From contig CM055275.1 in the NCBI GenBank assembly GCA_029237695.1, positions 89,020,433-89,084,432 of the forward strand: 64,000 nucleotides of DNA, given 5' to 3'. The notes under the pieces were generated by a model. The model was not told the origin of the DNA and made no database searches. It saw only the letters and a list, made by a program, of their open reading frames with translations. Shown one piece after another: positions 51,801 to 61,544 of this stretch; within the stretch, counting starts at the first letter, position 1; each line of letters opens with the position of its first letter. The translations under genes were made by a program, and so were the position numbers. The DNA is from Conchocele bisecta. Taxonomy: Eukaryota > Mollusca > Bivalvia > Lucinida > Thyasiridae.

Positions 51801-53875
51801 GGAATTAAATAAGTGTATAATTGTGCCACTTTCCCACAAGTTCTAAAAGTTACGAGTGCCCGCTATACAGATACAATCATTTAGTAATATTTATTTTACT
51901 CATAGTGACTCGCGGTGGGAATCAGGTTATTTTCATATGCAAATGAGGCATGATATTTTTTAATTATTTATACTAATTAAATGCGTCACCTGAACAATTA
52001 ATATTTTCGACAGATTATGAATTATGCTCATTGCACATCAAAAACTATACACAGAGAATAAATTGAAACGTCCGTTAACAGTTTAAGGAAACACGGTTAT
52101 CGCCCCTGATATCAGTTTGGAAATATACGTCTGATACAAAACAATAATCAATACGTGGGTTAAAGGTGAATGAATGTTTGTTTTGCCAGAAAATGTCATT
52201 TTTACAGAATATACAAAACTATCTGACTCTTGGGCCGATACGTTGTTACAGTGGCTTGTTAAAAAGAACACAACGATATATAAGGTTCTTAATTTTCGTT
52301 ACTACGCGGTGAAAAAAATCACAGGGGTCCGAAGTTGTGCTGGGAAAAGTGTACTGGGTCCGAATCGGTGGGCGTCTTAGTCGGTGGGCATCTTATAATA
52401 AGATGCCCACCGACTAAGACGCCCACTGATTCGGACCCAGTACACTTTTCCCAGCTATAATAAGATGCCCACCGACTAAGACGCCCACCGATTCGGACCC
52501 AGTACACTTTTCCCAGCACAACTTCGGACCCCTGTGATTTTTTCACCGCGTAGTAACGAAAATAAGATGCCCACCGACTAAAACGCCCACCGATTCGGAC
52601 CCAGTACACTTTTCCCAGCACAACTTCGGACCCCTGTGAAAAAAATGAAGAAGCGAAATATCTCTAGCTAGCCATCACAATATAATTAATATCACTATGT
52701 TCTTCGTCTTGATGAACTAAATATACAGTATAATACTTATTGCTAAAATCTTACAGTTTGGATGCAAGAATAACGTAACGAAGGCAGCGGAGCGAAACGA
52801 TCATCGCCGAAGAGTTATCGACCGTGTTTGCCGGAAATACAGTCAATATGACACAGTGATGACGTCACAAATTCTGAGCAGCGCGTACGTGTACAGAGAG
52901 AAATCGTTGGTGTATTGCGTTAACGCTAAAGCCGGATGTACCTACTGGAAGAACGTGCTGCGATTCGCTGCCGGCGACTACGAGGGAGATATTCACACGC
53001 CCGACGAGATACCGCGAGAATATACGCACTTCGGAGCCCTGGACACCATTGAACAATACCCTAAATTCACTCCGTCAGTTTTGAGTATGCTCTCTTCGGG
53101 GCTGAGTTTCACATTCGCGCGTGAACCATATTCGCGACTGTGGTCCGCGTATCTGGATAAACTATTCCTCCCCGACTTCTGGGCATGGTATGGTACCAGG
53201 ATTGTGCGCAAAATGCGACCAAACCCGGATGCAGCGTCAGCCACGTGTGGTCACGACGTCACGTTCGCTGAATTTCTAGCCGATTTAATTGGACTTCACA
53301 AACCGTGGGAACTAAACGAACATTTCGCGCCAACATTCAGATCCTGCAACCCCTGCCAAATTCGCTTTGACATAATCGGTAAAATGGAGACATTCAAATC
53401 GGACACAGACCTGATAAAGTTCCACGCAGGAATACACGTGCCAGAGGGCACCGCGGCCGACAGGGCTATGCAAGAGGTTCGCCTATTGGTCGACTACAAC
53501 TATGACATCATCGCGCGCCTTATTCGAAAAGGCGCGAAACCGACATGCTACGATGACTTACTGATCGCTGTGCGGCTTTGGAAAACGTTCCAATTTAACG
53601 GTTACCTAGGTGACGCGATTGAATTTCCTGAAGAAAAGCTTAAACAAATTACCAATAAAGATGATATGAAGGTGGAGATTATAAAACTGATACAGAATCA
53701 TAGAGATTCAGCTGGCAGTAGGGTAGACGGGTGGAAAATTCAAAGACAGACATTCATGGAGAAAGCCTACAAACAAGTTCCTGTTAACATTATACGGGAT
53801 ATTCAGGATAAATTTTCTCTCGATTTTGAATTCTATGAATACGATAAATATCCAGAGTTCTTACCTCGCTCGTAA
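48706..53875 (+). CDS. carbohydrate sulfotransferase (Sulfotransfer_2 / HNK-1ST type), three exons
   Basis: It would transfer sulfate from PAPS to a glycan hydroxyl in the Golgi. Exons are 48706-48866, 50455-50489 and 52757-53875, joined in phases 1 and 0 without stops. From the ATG at 48779 the product is 413 residues, usual for the family. A type II anchor spans about 1-21 (MLHSLLIIILVCTNLGVLYL). The 5'-phosphosulfate loop is NAKAGCTYWKNVL (97-109) and the 3'-phosphate site FAREPYSRLWSAY (161-173). SCNPCQIRFDIIGKMET (about 237-253) matches the C-terminal CxPC...GKxET block. The frame stays open upstream of 48779 to a possible acceptor (CGTTCCAG), so a longer basic tail from another exon is possible. 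It is divergent to the fucosyltransferase. A repeat N begins 26 bases after the stop. Confidence 0.85.
48884..48962. repeat. hairpin in sulfotransferase intron 1
   Basis: GTAACTCAGCACAACTCCCG / CGGGAGTTGTGCAGAGTTAC, ~20 bases past the exon 1 donor. Confidence 0.8.
49678..50117. mobile_element. MITE-Q copy with inner hairpin insertion
   Basis: Matches 33.2-33.57 kb; about 49850-49945 is an extra hairpin (GAAGAATCGATTTCCGTGTC / complement). Confidence 0.85.
50250..50437. mobile_element. MITE-D right part, before microexon
   Basis: GTCTGATCGAGATCTGCACT ... CATATCGCCAGTCACAGCCA, 17 bases from the exon 2 acceptor AG. Confidence 0.75.
50455..50489 (+). CDS. sulfotransferase exon 2 (35-bp microexon, stem)
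   Basis: Acceptor TTTTCGTTTCAG, donor AAG|GTACGT. Two bases complete Gly, then RRQLITTEDLK, exactly restoring phase between exons 1 and 3. A MITE-D copy ends 17 bases before the acceptor, and a MITE-C copy starts 20 bases past the donor, so both flanks of this tiny exon are transposon-derived. Confidence 0.7.
50509..50706. mobile_element. MITE-C copy
   Basis: TTAACCCTTACACCGATATC ... TGTAGCGGTCTTAGGGTTGA. Confidence 0.85.
50889..51085. repeat. two tandem 99-bp units
   Basis: GAGTTTTTCACATGTGGATG repeated at 50889 and 50988 with one base change (AAAGTATG to AAAATATG) in the body. Confidence 0.95.
51321..51625. mobile_element. MITE-B copy
   Basis: TAGCCGATTTCATCAAAATT ... GGTGAAATAGGCTA; CAG and CTG flanks. 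Confidence 0.9.
51756..52235. mobile_element. MITE-J copy, reversed
   Basis: GGGTACATGCCTACTCAGTA ... TGCCAGAAAATGTCATTTTT; right tip truncated. Confidence 0.8.
52295..52640. repeat. inverted and direct minisatellite
   Basis: CCACCGATTCGGACCCAGTA occurs repeatedly, with an inverted set at 52319-52395 (TACTGGGTCCGAATCGGTGG). Ends share TTTTTTCACCGCGTAGTAACG. Confidence 0.9.
52757..53875 (+). CDS. sulfotransferase exon 3 (catalytic domain)
   Basis: Acceptor AAAATCTTACAG. The frame continues upstream of the GTG at 52856 as FGCKNNVTKAAERND and RVIDRVCRKYSQYD, so the exon is 1,119 bases, ending TCGTAA. It carries both PAPS-binding motifs and an Asn-rich lumenal stem (potential glycosylation at NVT). 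Confidence 0.85.
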   Translation, partial: FGCKNNVTKAAERNDHRRRVIDRVCRKYSQYDTVMTSQILSSAYVYREKSLVYCVNAKAGCTYWKNVLRFAAGDYEGDIHTPDEIPREYTHFGALDTIEQYPKFTPSVLSMLSSGLSFTFAREPYSRLWSAYLDKLFLPDFWAWYGTRIVRKMRPNPDAASATCGHDVTFAEFLADLIGLHKPWELNEHFAPTFRSCNPCQIRFDIIGKMETFKSDTDLIKFHAGIHVPEGTAADRAMQEVRLLVDYNYDIIARLIRKGAKPTCYDDLLIAVRLWKTFQFNGYLGDAIEFPEEKLKQITNKDDMKVEIIKLIQNHRDSAGSRVDGWKIQRQTFMEKAYKQVPVNIIRDIQDKFSLDFEFYEYDKYPEFLPRS

Positions 53876-53900
53876 GATAACTAGTCACGGAAAGGTTATA

Positions 53901-54305
53901 GGAATGAATGGCATTTTTTGTGGAATTTATCGGGGTATAAACTTGGAAAAGTCGCGGGAATACTGGAAAAGGCCTTAAAAAATTACAATTTTCTAAAAAA
54001 AAAAAAATTGTAATTTTGTATCGCTTCGTCCAGTATTCCCGCGACTTTTCCAAGTTTATATCCCAGATAAATTCCACAAAAAGGCCATTCATTCCTTATA
54101 ATTCCAGCATTTGAAATAAATTCATCAAGAAAATGTGTTTATTTTTCGTTTTTCTTAATAATTATTTTAACTGCGCCTCACGATTACGGAAAGTAGTTCG
54201 GCGTGAGAGTTTACTGGGATATACATTTTGGACAGAGACTTGCTACGTGCCAATCAAATGTTAGGGAATTGTGTAAATATTTTTGTGCTGGAATTATTCT
54301 ATTAT
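53901..54305. mobile_element. repeat N copy, downstream of sulfotransferase
   Basis: TAGGAATGAATGGCATTTTT ... AAATTACAATTTTCT / complement ... TTGTGCTGGAATTATT. An AATAAA at 54115-54120 inside it could serve as polyadenylation signal (speculative). Confidence 0.8.
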
Positions 54306-54308
54306 AGA

Positions 54309-54447
54309 GGATCTCAAACTCGTTTCCATTTGATATGAGATTTATGAAACGAGTCACGCACAATGTATACTCGGAGCCTCTGGCGAGGTACATATAATTA
54401 CTGACGAGTTTCATAATTTTCATATCAAATGGAAACGAGTTTGAGAT
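54309..54447. repeat. hairpin
   Basis: CTCAAACTCGTTTCCATTTG / CAAATGGAAACGAGTTTGAG arms; GAAACTCGTC inner pair. Confidence 0.85.
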
Positions 54448-54449
54448 TC

Positions 54450-55150
54450 TGTTTATCACATGACTTCACAACCTAAAAAGCAGAACACTTGGGAGACATC
54501 CAATACATTTTAGTGAAAAGGCGCCATTGACTATTTTCGTATCAAGTTGAAAATCTCCACCGAGAAAAATAGTTTTAAATTATAGCAACAAATATATTAT
54601 AAATGTGCCATATTATAGGTTTCCGTTCTCTGTAAACACTTCATATTACGGAACGAAAGCGCATTTTAACAATTGTCATGATTTTACTGAGTCACGAACG
54701 CTTCTAATGACGTTTAAAATAGGATGATGTCAACGTCAAAACAACGTTGCTTTGTCGCGCCATTAAGGACGTCATTTGGGACATCTTCGTTTTGTTCGTT
54801 TGACATAATGTTACTTAGCGCATAATACGAATATGTAATTAAGGTGATGCGGCTAGCAAATCAAATTCGCTACAGGTGTTATTACACGTGTGTCAGATCA
54901 CATTTATTAAATGGGTTACAACACGTCATAATAAGGTTTTCATGTGATAGGGGAGTATATAGAGTGTTATGTTTCCGAAACGGGATACATTGTTACATTT
55001 TGAACTGCGTTAGAACGCTGTCTTTTGCATGAACTATGATAATTTAGTCAGATGTGTAATATAAGCGGGAATTAGACAGCTAAATAACTCTTCAGGTAGT
55101 GAAATTAAATGTTAGCATATATTGTCGTCTCCATGGTTTTTTCTAACTTT
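54450..55150. other. 3' flank of sulfotransferase, nothing recognised
   Basis: No protein-like frame. Might be 3'UTR: an AATAAA occurs at 55591-55596 further on. Confidence 0.4.
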
Positions 55151-55237
55151 CGGGAATTAGACACGGAAGTTTAATTCAAGAAATCGAGTTTTTTCAACTC
55201 GATTTCTTGAATTAAACTTCCGTGTCTAATTCCCGGT
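55151..55237. repeat. near-perfect palindrome
   Basis: GGGAATTAGACACGGAAGTT ... GAGTTTTTTCAACTC ... AACTTCCGTGTCTAATTCCC. Confidence 0.95.
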
Positions 55238-55339
55238 GATAAGTTGTTGTATTATGTATCATGTCGATTGGGGCCCAGCAGTTTTGTGACACAATGGCGT
55301 GACTGCGTTTATCATATAACACGAGTATATATGCATATG

Positions 55340-55405
55340 CATGCATAAACATGCATATTATGTGTATATATATATATATTATTTTGTTATATATATATAT
55401 ATAGT
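55340..55405. repeat. (AT)n microsatellite
   Basis: Two TATATATATATA runs separated by ATTTTGTT. Confidence 0.9.
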
Positions 55406-55627
55406 CCGGGTGTATATGCATCTAGCTCCATAGTATGCAATACGTACATGTAATGTTGTCCATCCATGTGTATGTTGAAATGTATTACTGTTTGCTCAAC
55501 GTTTTAGCAAGCCGTCTCTTGTAATTCTTTTAATTGTACGTGTGTCTGTGTTGTATAAGTGTTCTGTGTTTTATGATGTAATGAGACGTAAATAAATTGT
55601 ATTATATGTACATGTAAACATTTATCC

Positions 55628-55703
55628 ATTATTATTATTATTATTGTTTATTATTATTATTATTATTATTAATAATATTATCATTACATTATTATTATTA
55701 TTA

Positions 55704-55742
<39 letters not shown>
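55628..55742. repeat. (TTA)n microsatellite
   Basis: Mostly perfect TTATTATTA over 110 bases. Confidence 0.95.
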
Positions 55743-55745
<3 letters not shown>

Positions 55746-56389
55746 AATCTTGCCCATTTATAATGCGCCTCTCAATGTTTATCCGCTATGCTGGGTGTGT
55801 TGGTAATATTCATGGGTAAATTAGACAGGCGTTTAATTCCGAAATACATGAATTAGACTGTCCATGTATTGATATAATTATCTAAAGATTGCCCGCCACC
55901 ATCTCCGATATGAGGAAGGCAGACATTGATATGTGCACAATAATATATATATCTGATATTCAGTCAGAAATACAATAACCATGTTTTGTCTATTTACCCC
56001 CAGCATGATGTTGAATAACTGAAGGGGTCGGTGAAAGAAGGGGGCTAAGTCCTAATGGACCCATCTTCCACTAACCCCTTCAATTGTCCTATATATATTT
56101 ATTTGATGTATTGGTGTGTAGCGGCCTATCAACAACTAAGGTCATTTAAAGCCGGGCCAACCTGTTACATTGCTATCTATATTGAAGCTCAGTTGGGACC
56201 AAAGAAGGTCAAGCAAACACTTGCGTTATCCAAGGTGCTACAATGTTTTGTCAGGGTATGGGTTCTCTATCTATTTGTCTGGAGTAATGGCGGCGCCCAT
56301 GAGGTATGGAGTGAATCTTAAGTTTCGTCAATACGACTGCGGTTTCTTCCTTTTAATGATGACCATGTTCCAGCAGTTAACACTACGAG
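55743..56389. other. no gene; dispersed repeat fragment
   Basis: CGGCCTATCAACAACTAAGG with AAAGCCGGGCCAACC near 56130 recurs at 39.36 kb. Otherwise nothing. Confidence 0.4.
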
Positions 56390-56760
56390 TCCGCCAATAC
56401 CAGATTTAGTAGTATTACTCGTATAGTTAGTCTGAACATTCTGCAGAGAAATTTGAATCCGACGAAAATTCAAGAAAAGAACTTGAAAATTCAAGAAAAC
56501 ATCTTGAAAATTCAAGAAAACATCTTGAAAATTCAAGAAAAGATAATAAAAAAAAGTGAAGTGGCCCTAATGGGCTTCCGTAGATACACAAGTAATGCTG
56601 CTAAATGTGTTATTGTCGTACTCGTAGCTGGAGCAAGGTCATCAATAAAAACCGCAGTCGTATTGATAAACAATAAGATTTACCTGAGACACCAAGGGCG
56701 CCTCCATTACTCCAGACGCATTAACACCAAAACAATAGACCACGTGATCCCATACCCTGT
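56390..56760. repeat. copy of the 8.85-9.15 kb repeat with MITE-U core
   Basis: TAGTTAGTCTGAACATTCTG, then four AAAATTCAAGAAAA units and GTGAAGTGGCCCTAATGGGC, then GGGCGCCTCCATTACTCC and CACGTGATCCC. Confidence 0.7.
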
Positions 56761-56865
56761 TTGTAATAATATTACTATAAATTTGCGCACCGTACATGCG
56801 TTATCTCCCTTACTGAACAGCCGCCTTCCTCTCGGTATTGATTTAGAGAATTCGCCATATTGTCC

Positions 56866-56966
56866 GTAAACGACGTCGAAAGTTGACATAAAATTCGGAG
56901 CTCATGTGGAATTGAATTCTGCACGAGCTCTGAATCGTTTGTCTATTTTCGACGTCGTTTACTGAA
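56866..56966. repeat. hairpin
   Basis: AAACGACGTCGAAAGTTGAC ... GAGCTCATGTGG ... TTTCGACGTCGTTTA. Confidence 0.8.
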
Positions 56967-57145
56967 ATTATTGCATTTTTTTCGAAAGCAGTATCGGGAT
57001 ACGACAAAGGGAGGTAACTCAGTTAGAAAATCAGCTAGTTTTAAATTCCAGAAATGTGTGCCAACTTTCGACGAAATGTGTGGTAGTTTAACGGCAATTG
57101 GTCACAGATGTGCACAGAAAACAACGAAACATATTAGGAAACTAC

Positions 57146-58705
57146 GGAAGCATGGAGGGGACATGTGTGTTTTTTTAACTCACCTGAGCGAAGCTCATGT
57201 GAGCTATTGTTACCGCAATGTGTCCGTCGTCCGTCGTCGTCGTCGTCGTCGTCGTCCGTGAACATTTTCAAACTTCTTCTCCTCGGTAACCATTGGGCCT
57301 ATAGTCACCAAACTTCATGGTCATGATCCATAGGTAGGGGGATTACAAAATTGTTAAAATGACGCCATCACGTAATAAAAGATGGCCGCCGTCTAAAAAT
57401 AGCACAAATTCTTCAAAAATCTTCTTCTCGAGAACTGCCAACCGGATTTCGACAAAACTTGGTAGGAATGATCGATGTACATTGCTCTTTCAAAGTTGTT
57501 AAAATGGTGACCCCATCGCTAATCCAAGATGGCCGCCGTCTAAAAATAGCATAAATTCTTAAAAAATCTTCTTCTCATGAACCGCTAGCCGGATTTCGAC
57601 GAAACTTGGTAGGAATGATCGATGTACAATGCTCTTTCAAAGTTGTTAAAATGGTGACCCCGGGGTCAAAAATGGGCGTGGCCCGTGGGGTCAAATTTTA
57701 TTTTTGACCGAATATGGTCATGTTATATATCAAATCGAAGGTATCAATGAGGCGATCACTCTGGTACATTTTTTGTCGAAATCGGATTGTTATGTCATCC
57801 AAGATGGCCGCCGAAATGTCAAAAGGTGGTTCTTTTATTAGAGATTTCAAAAGTATTCTTCACATGAACCGCTTGGCCCATGGTAGCCAAACTTAAAAGT
57901 TATGGTCCATGGGTGAAGCCTTTTCAGATTTCTTAAAATGGAGGTCATCGCTAATCCAAGATGGCCGCCGTCTAAAAATAACATAAATTCTTAAAAAATC
58001 TTCTTGTCATGAACCGCTGGCCGGATTTCGACTAAACGTGGTAGGAATGATCGATTTACAATGCTCTTTCAAAGTTGTGAAAATGGTGACCCCGGGGTCA
58101 AAAATGGGCATGGCCCGTGGGGTCAAATTGGGGTCAAATTTTATTTTTGACCCGAATATGCTCATGCCATATATCAAATTGAAGGTATCGATGAGGCGAT
58201 TGCTCTGGTGCCATATTTGTCTGAATCGGATGATTATGTCATCCATGATGGCCACCAAAAGGTCCATTTATTCAAGATTTTGAACGTCTTTTTCGCGGGA
58301 ACCACATGGCCGATGCTGGCCAAACTTCATAGGAAGTTAAGATCTTTGGGTGAAGCATTTTCAGATTTGGTAAAATGACAGTCATCGCTTAATCCAAGAT
58401 GACCACCATCTAAAAATAGCACAATTTGTTTAAAACACATGAACTCAATGTCGCATTCTCCTCTGGTGTTCATGGAGTCAGGTGAGCGAATTAGGGCCAT
58501 CATGGCCGTCTTGTTATTTATCTCGTGGCCACGACTTATTATGTCGTGGCCACGAGATAAATAAAAAAAACACACCTAAAGATCTCGTGGCCACAACATA
58601 ATTCAGGTGTGTTTTTTTTATTTATCTCGTGGCCACGACATAATAAGTCGTGGCCACAAGATAAATAAAAAAACACACATGTCCCCTCCATGCTTCCGTA
58701 GGAAA
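57146..58705. mobile_element. repeat M interrupted by a 1.3-kb element
   Basis: GGAAGCATGGAGGGGACATG at 57146 and CATGTCCCCTCCATGCTTCC ending 58700; inner CTCGTGGCCACGA hairpins at 58530-58665 with ATAAATAAAAAAA. Confidence 0.85.
57178..58520 (+). mobile_element. CACCTGAG-type bivalve repeat with internal duplications, nested in M
   Basis: Begins AACTCACCTGAGCGAAGCTC, carries (CGT)n at 57232-57256 and ends GTCAGGTGAGCGAATTAGGG. Inside, a ~400-bp unit (GGATTTCGACGAAACTTGG, CCAAGATGGCCGCC, GACCCCGGGGTCAAAAATGG) occurs about three times. I recall this type from bivalve genomes; class unresolved. Confidence 0.75.
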
Positions 58706-58886
58706 CAGTTTAATCGTCTATTTGTATTGTGCTCCTGATGCCAAATTGAATGAGTGGGTTTGCAAACACTATTTATGTTTAGTATCATAAACATTTTATT
58801 TTGTTTTATTAATAAATTCCCTATTTTTTTTCCCAGGCTCCAATTCGGTTCAGAAATACTATACGATACAAATCTACAATTAACAT

Positions 58887-59091
58887 ACAGTGAAACTTCG
58901 CTAAACCGCTCCCATGGTGTCCTCTTTAGCGAGGTTTCACTGTTAATCAATAATTTGATTATTCCGAGCCATAGTTGTGTGCTATGTAATCACAAACATG
59001 CATTATCACCCGAGATAAATCACCAAGAGATCCATCAGAATTATGATCACATGTTTCTCGTTGTCCTGTTTAGAGAGGTTCCACTGTATTT
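58887..59091. mobile_element. pogo-like MITE
   Basis: CAGTGAAACTTCGCTAAACC ... TTTAGAGAGGTTCCACTG, TA-flanked, with an inner GAGGTTTCACTG end as at 13.1 kb. Confidence 0.8.
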
Positions 59092-59150
59092 TTAAATATA
59101 TAATTAACCTATTTTTACCTGATCTGTTTCATCACTGTTTGCGCACATCT

Positions 59151-59394
59151 GGGGCCCGTTTCACTAAGCTTCGTAATACTAAAATGTTCGTAAGTGCAAA
59201 ATTATGATTGTCTGTAAATTTCACATTAACAGTGTTTTCTTGTAAACAATTATTGGATTTACATTTATTGAGCATAGGCTGCATATGCAGCCTATGCTCA
59301 ATAAATGTAAATCCATCAATTGAATTTTACAGACGATCCTAAATGTGCACTTACGAACATTTTAGTCGTACGAAGTTTAGTGAAACGGGCCCCT
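59151..59394. mobile_element. MITE-A copy
   Basis: GGGGCCCGTTTCACTAAGCT ... TGAAACGGGCCCC with CTG on both sides. Confidence 0.9.
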
Positions 59395-59441
59395 GAGATA
59401 GAGTCCACTTAAAGGTATCCATTGAGGATATACGTAAGGGA

Positions 59442-59885
59442 CAGGGGCCCGTTTCACTGAACTTCGTACGATAAAAAATGTTCGTAGGATGATTTCTATG
59501 AATTTGTTTCTCAAATTAACGGCTGTCAGAATTATTGTTATTGTGAATTTCAATATTGTACTTATGAACATGTTTTATGAACTTGTTTCACTTATGAACT
59601 GTTGTACTTATGAACTTGTTGGCTTATGAACTTGTTGAACTAATGAACTTGTTGTACTTATGAACTTGTTGAACTGCTGAACTTGTTGATTATGAACTTG
59701 TTGCATTTATGAAGTTGTATGAAGTTTAGTGACTGGGGGCCGTTTGCATATGCAGCCTTTGCTCAATAAATGTAAATCCAATAATTGTTTGCAAGAAAAC
59801 ATCGTTAATGTGAAATTTGCAGACTATCATAATTTTGCACTTACAAATATTTTAGTCGTATGCAGTTTAGTGAAACTGGCCCCAG
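59442..59885. mobile_element. MITE-A copy with minisatellite-filled left arm
   Basis: GGGGCCCGTTTCACTGAACT left tip; about 59560-59720 is ACTTATGAACTTGTTG-type repeat; right arm CTCAATAAATGTAAATCC to GAAACTGGCCCC. Confidence 0.85.
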
Positions 59886-60050
59886 GTACGTAGAAACAAA
59901 CTATAAGTCAATGTGCATCTTTGGAACGAAATGTATTAATTAACACATGATACACATTACATTATATTGTTACAACAATTAAATATAAAATATAAATAAC
60001 ATGCATTCAATTTATAGTTCTTTCAATATCTTCTGACTTCCCCAACTCCA

Positions 60051-60262
60051 TTAACCCTTAGCGTGCTGAATGAAATGTTGTCGTCTGCTGTTTATGTTTT
60101 ATTTTCAATTTTGCTCATCAAAAACTTGCTTCGACAGCACTTTAGAATCATTTCCATTGGAAATGATTCTAAAGTGCTGTCAAACCATGTTTTTATTGAG
60201 AAACAGGGCAAAAAATAAAGCAACAGCAGACGAGTTTTCGCGATCAGCAGGCTAAGGGTTAA
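60051..60262. mobile_element. MITE-C copy (TTAA-flanked)
   Basis: TTAACCCTTAGCGTGCTGAA ... TCAGCAGGCTAAGGGTTAA; hairpin TCATTTCCATTGGAAATGA. Confidence 0.9.
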
Positions 60263-60319
60263 TTGACCCGTGTTCACAGGGTGTCTGGCTTAGACAGGTT
60301 ACGCTACATGTTATGTACA

Positions 60320-60690
60320 ATGCAACCTCTCTACAACAGCCACTCATGGGAAAACGCAAAACTGGCGTTATAGAGAGGTGGCTGTTGTAGAGAGGTTAAC
60401 GCTGAATTAAATGTTGTCGTCTACTGTTTATTTACTTTCTTCGATAATTCTCATCAAATACATGTTTTGACAGCATTTTAGAATCATTTCCAATGGAAAT
60501 GATTCTAAAGTGCTGTCAAAACATGTTTTTATTGATAAAGAAGGCAAAAGCAACAGCAGGTGACAATTTTCGTGTTCAGCAGTCTAAGGGTTAGATATAG
60601 AGGAAATCATCCATTTGGGATATAAAATAGTGGCTGTTACAGAGAGGGTGTCGTTGTAGAGAGGTGGCCGTTCGGGAAGGTTCGACTGTA
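60320..60690. mobile_element. CTCTCTACAACAGCCAC element interrupted by MITE-C
   Basis: GTACAATGCAACCTCTCTAC at the left and AGGTGGCCGTTCGGGAAGGT ... CGACTGTA at the right, a second pogo-like subfamily. Confidence 0.65.
60396..60594. mobile_element. MITE-C copy nested
   Basis: TTAACGCTGAATTAAATG ... TTCAGCAGTCTAAGGGTTA. Confidence 0.85.
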
Positions 60691-60724
60691 TATTGTCAAT
60701 GCTGAAACGACGATATAAAATAGC

Positions 60725-60877
60725 ATTTTATCCCGTCAACACAGTGCGTATGTGCCGTGAAACACGGTGCCGTGAAACATTTTTGATATTCTGTTAATAC
60801 GACCTAATCACCACGTTTCCTAAGCCTTGCAAGATATTTTTTCCCATTCATGGCATTAACCTACTATTCTCTATAAC
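60725..60877. mobile_element. MITE-G, shortened copy
   Basis: TTTATCCCGTCAACACAGTG ... CATTAACCTACTATTCTCTA; the hairpin half is deleted. Confidence 0.8.
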
Positions 60878-60884
60878 TCATATA

Positions 60885-61345
60885 CTGATCATAAGAAACT
60901 GGGCATAGCCTAGTCTCTTATAAAATAAGTAAACTCGTTTAATAAATCGAACCAGCATCGAACCAGCATTTCATTTAAGATCCTCCATACATTTCTAACA
61001 CATGCTATTTATTAAACTCGTTGTATGATTTCAAAAGAAGCTTCATCACTCATGCAAGTTCTTCCAGGAGTTCCGCTGGCGATCGCCACTTTCGCAATTG
61101 GCGATAAAAATAAACAATTGGCATAGGAAATTACAATTTTCGAAAATGATTATTTTTTTTCTTCCACAATTGTAATGTTTTAACCCCAATTGTTTATGTT
61201 GGTTATTACTTTTTTTTTCTTTTTTTTTTGAAGTGGCGATTTTTTAATTTTCCCGAGCGGAATCCCTGTTTTTCTATTACTAAACTCGTTTACTTATTTT
61301 ATAAGATACTCAGTCGAGTTTCTGATGAAACCAGTAAACTAGTTT
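60885..61345. mobile_element. MITE-S copy interrupted by MITE-F
   Basis: GAAACTGGGCATAGCCTAGT side and TTATTTTATAAGATACTCAG side, with AAACTCGTTTA repeats; MITE-F occupies 61063-61271. Confidence 0.6.
61063..61271. mobile_element. MITE-F copy nested in MITE-S
   Basis: CAGGAGTTCCGCTGGCGATC ... TCCCGAGCGGAATCCCTG. Confidence 0.75.
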
Positions 61346-61544
61346 AACAAATGCTCATATAATCATATAATACATACATATACACACTAACCGTTCAGCC
61401 CTACATACTATAAAGCTAATGTTTACAAACAGTGTATATCTAGCTGTTCCCCAATCTCTATTCCACATGTATAAACAGCAGTCTATTTTCGGTCGCTCCT
61501 TTATCAGGTAATCTGCCCTGCATTGACGAATGCGTACTGACTGA

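Noticed and set aside
52319..52621. 100-residue minus-strand ORF
   Set aside because: Translation of the direct repeat array.
57714..58283. ORFs on both strands in the 57-58 kb repeat
   Set aside because: They repeat with the ~400-bp unit of the CACCTGAG-type element and show no protein family.
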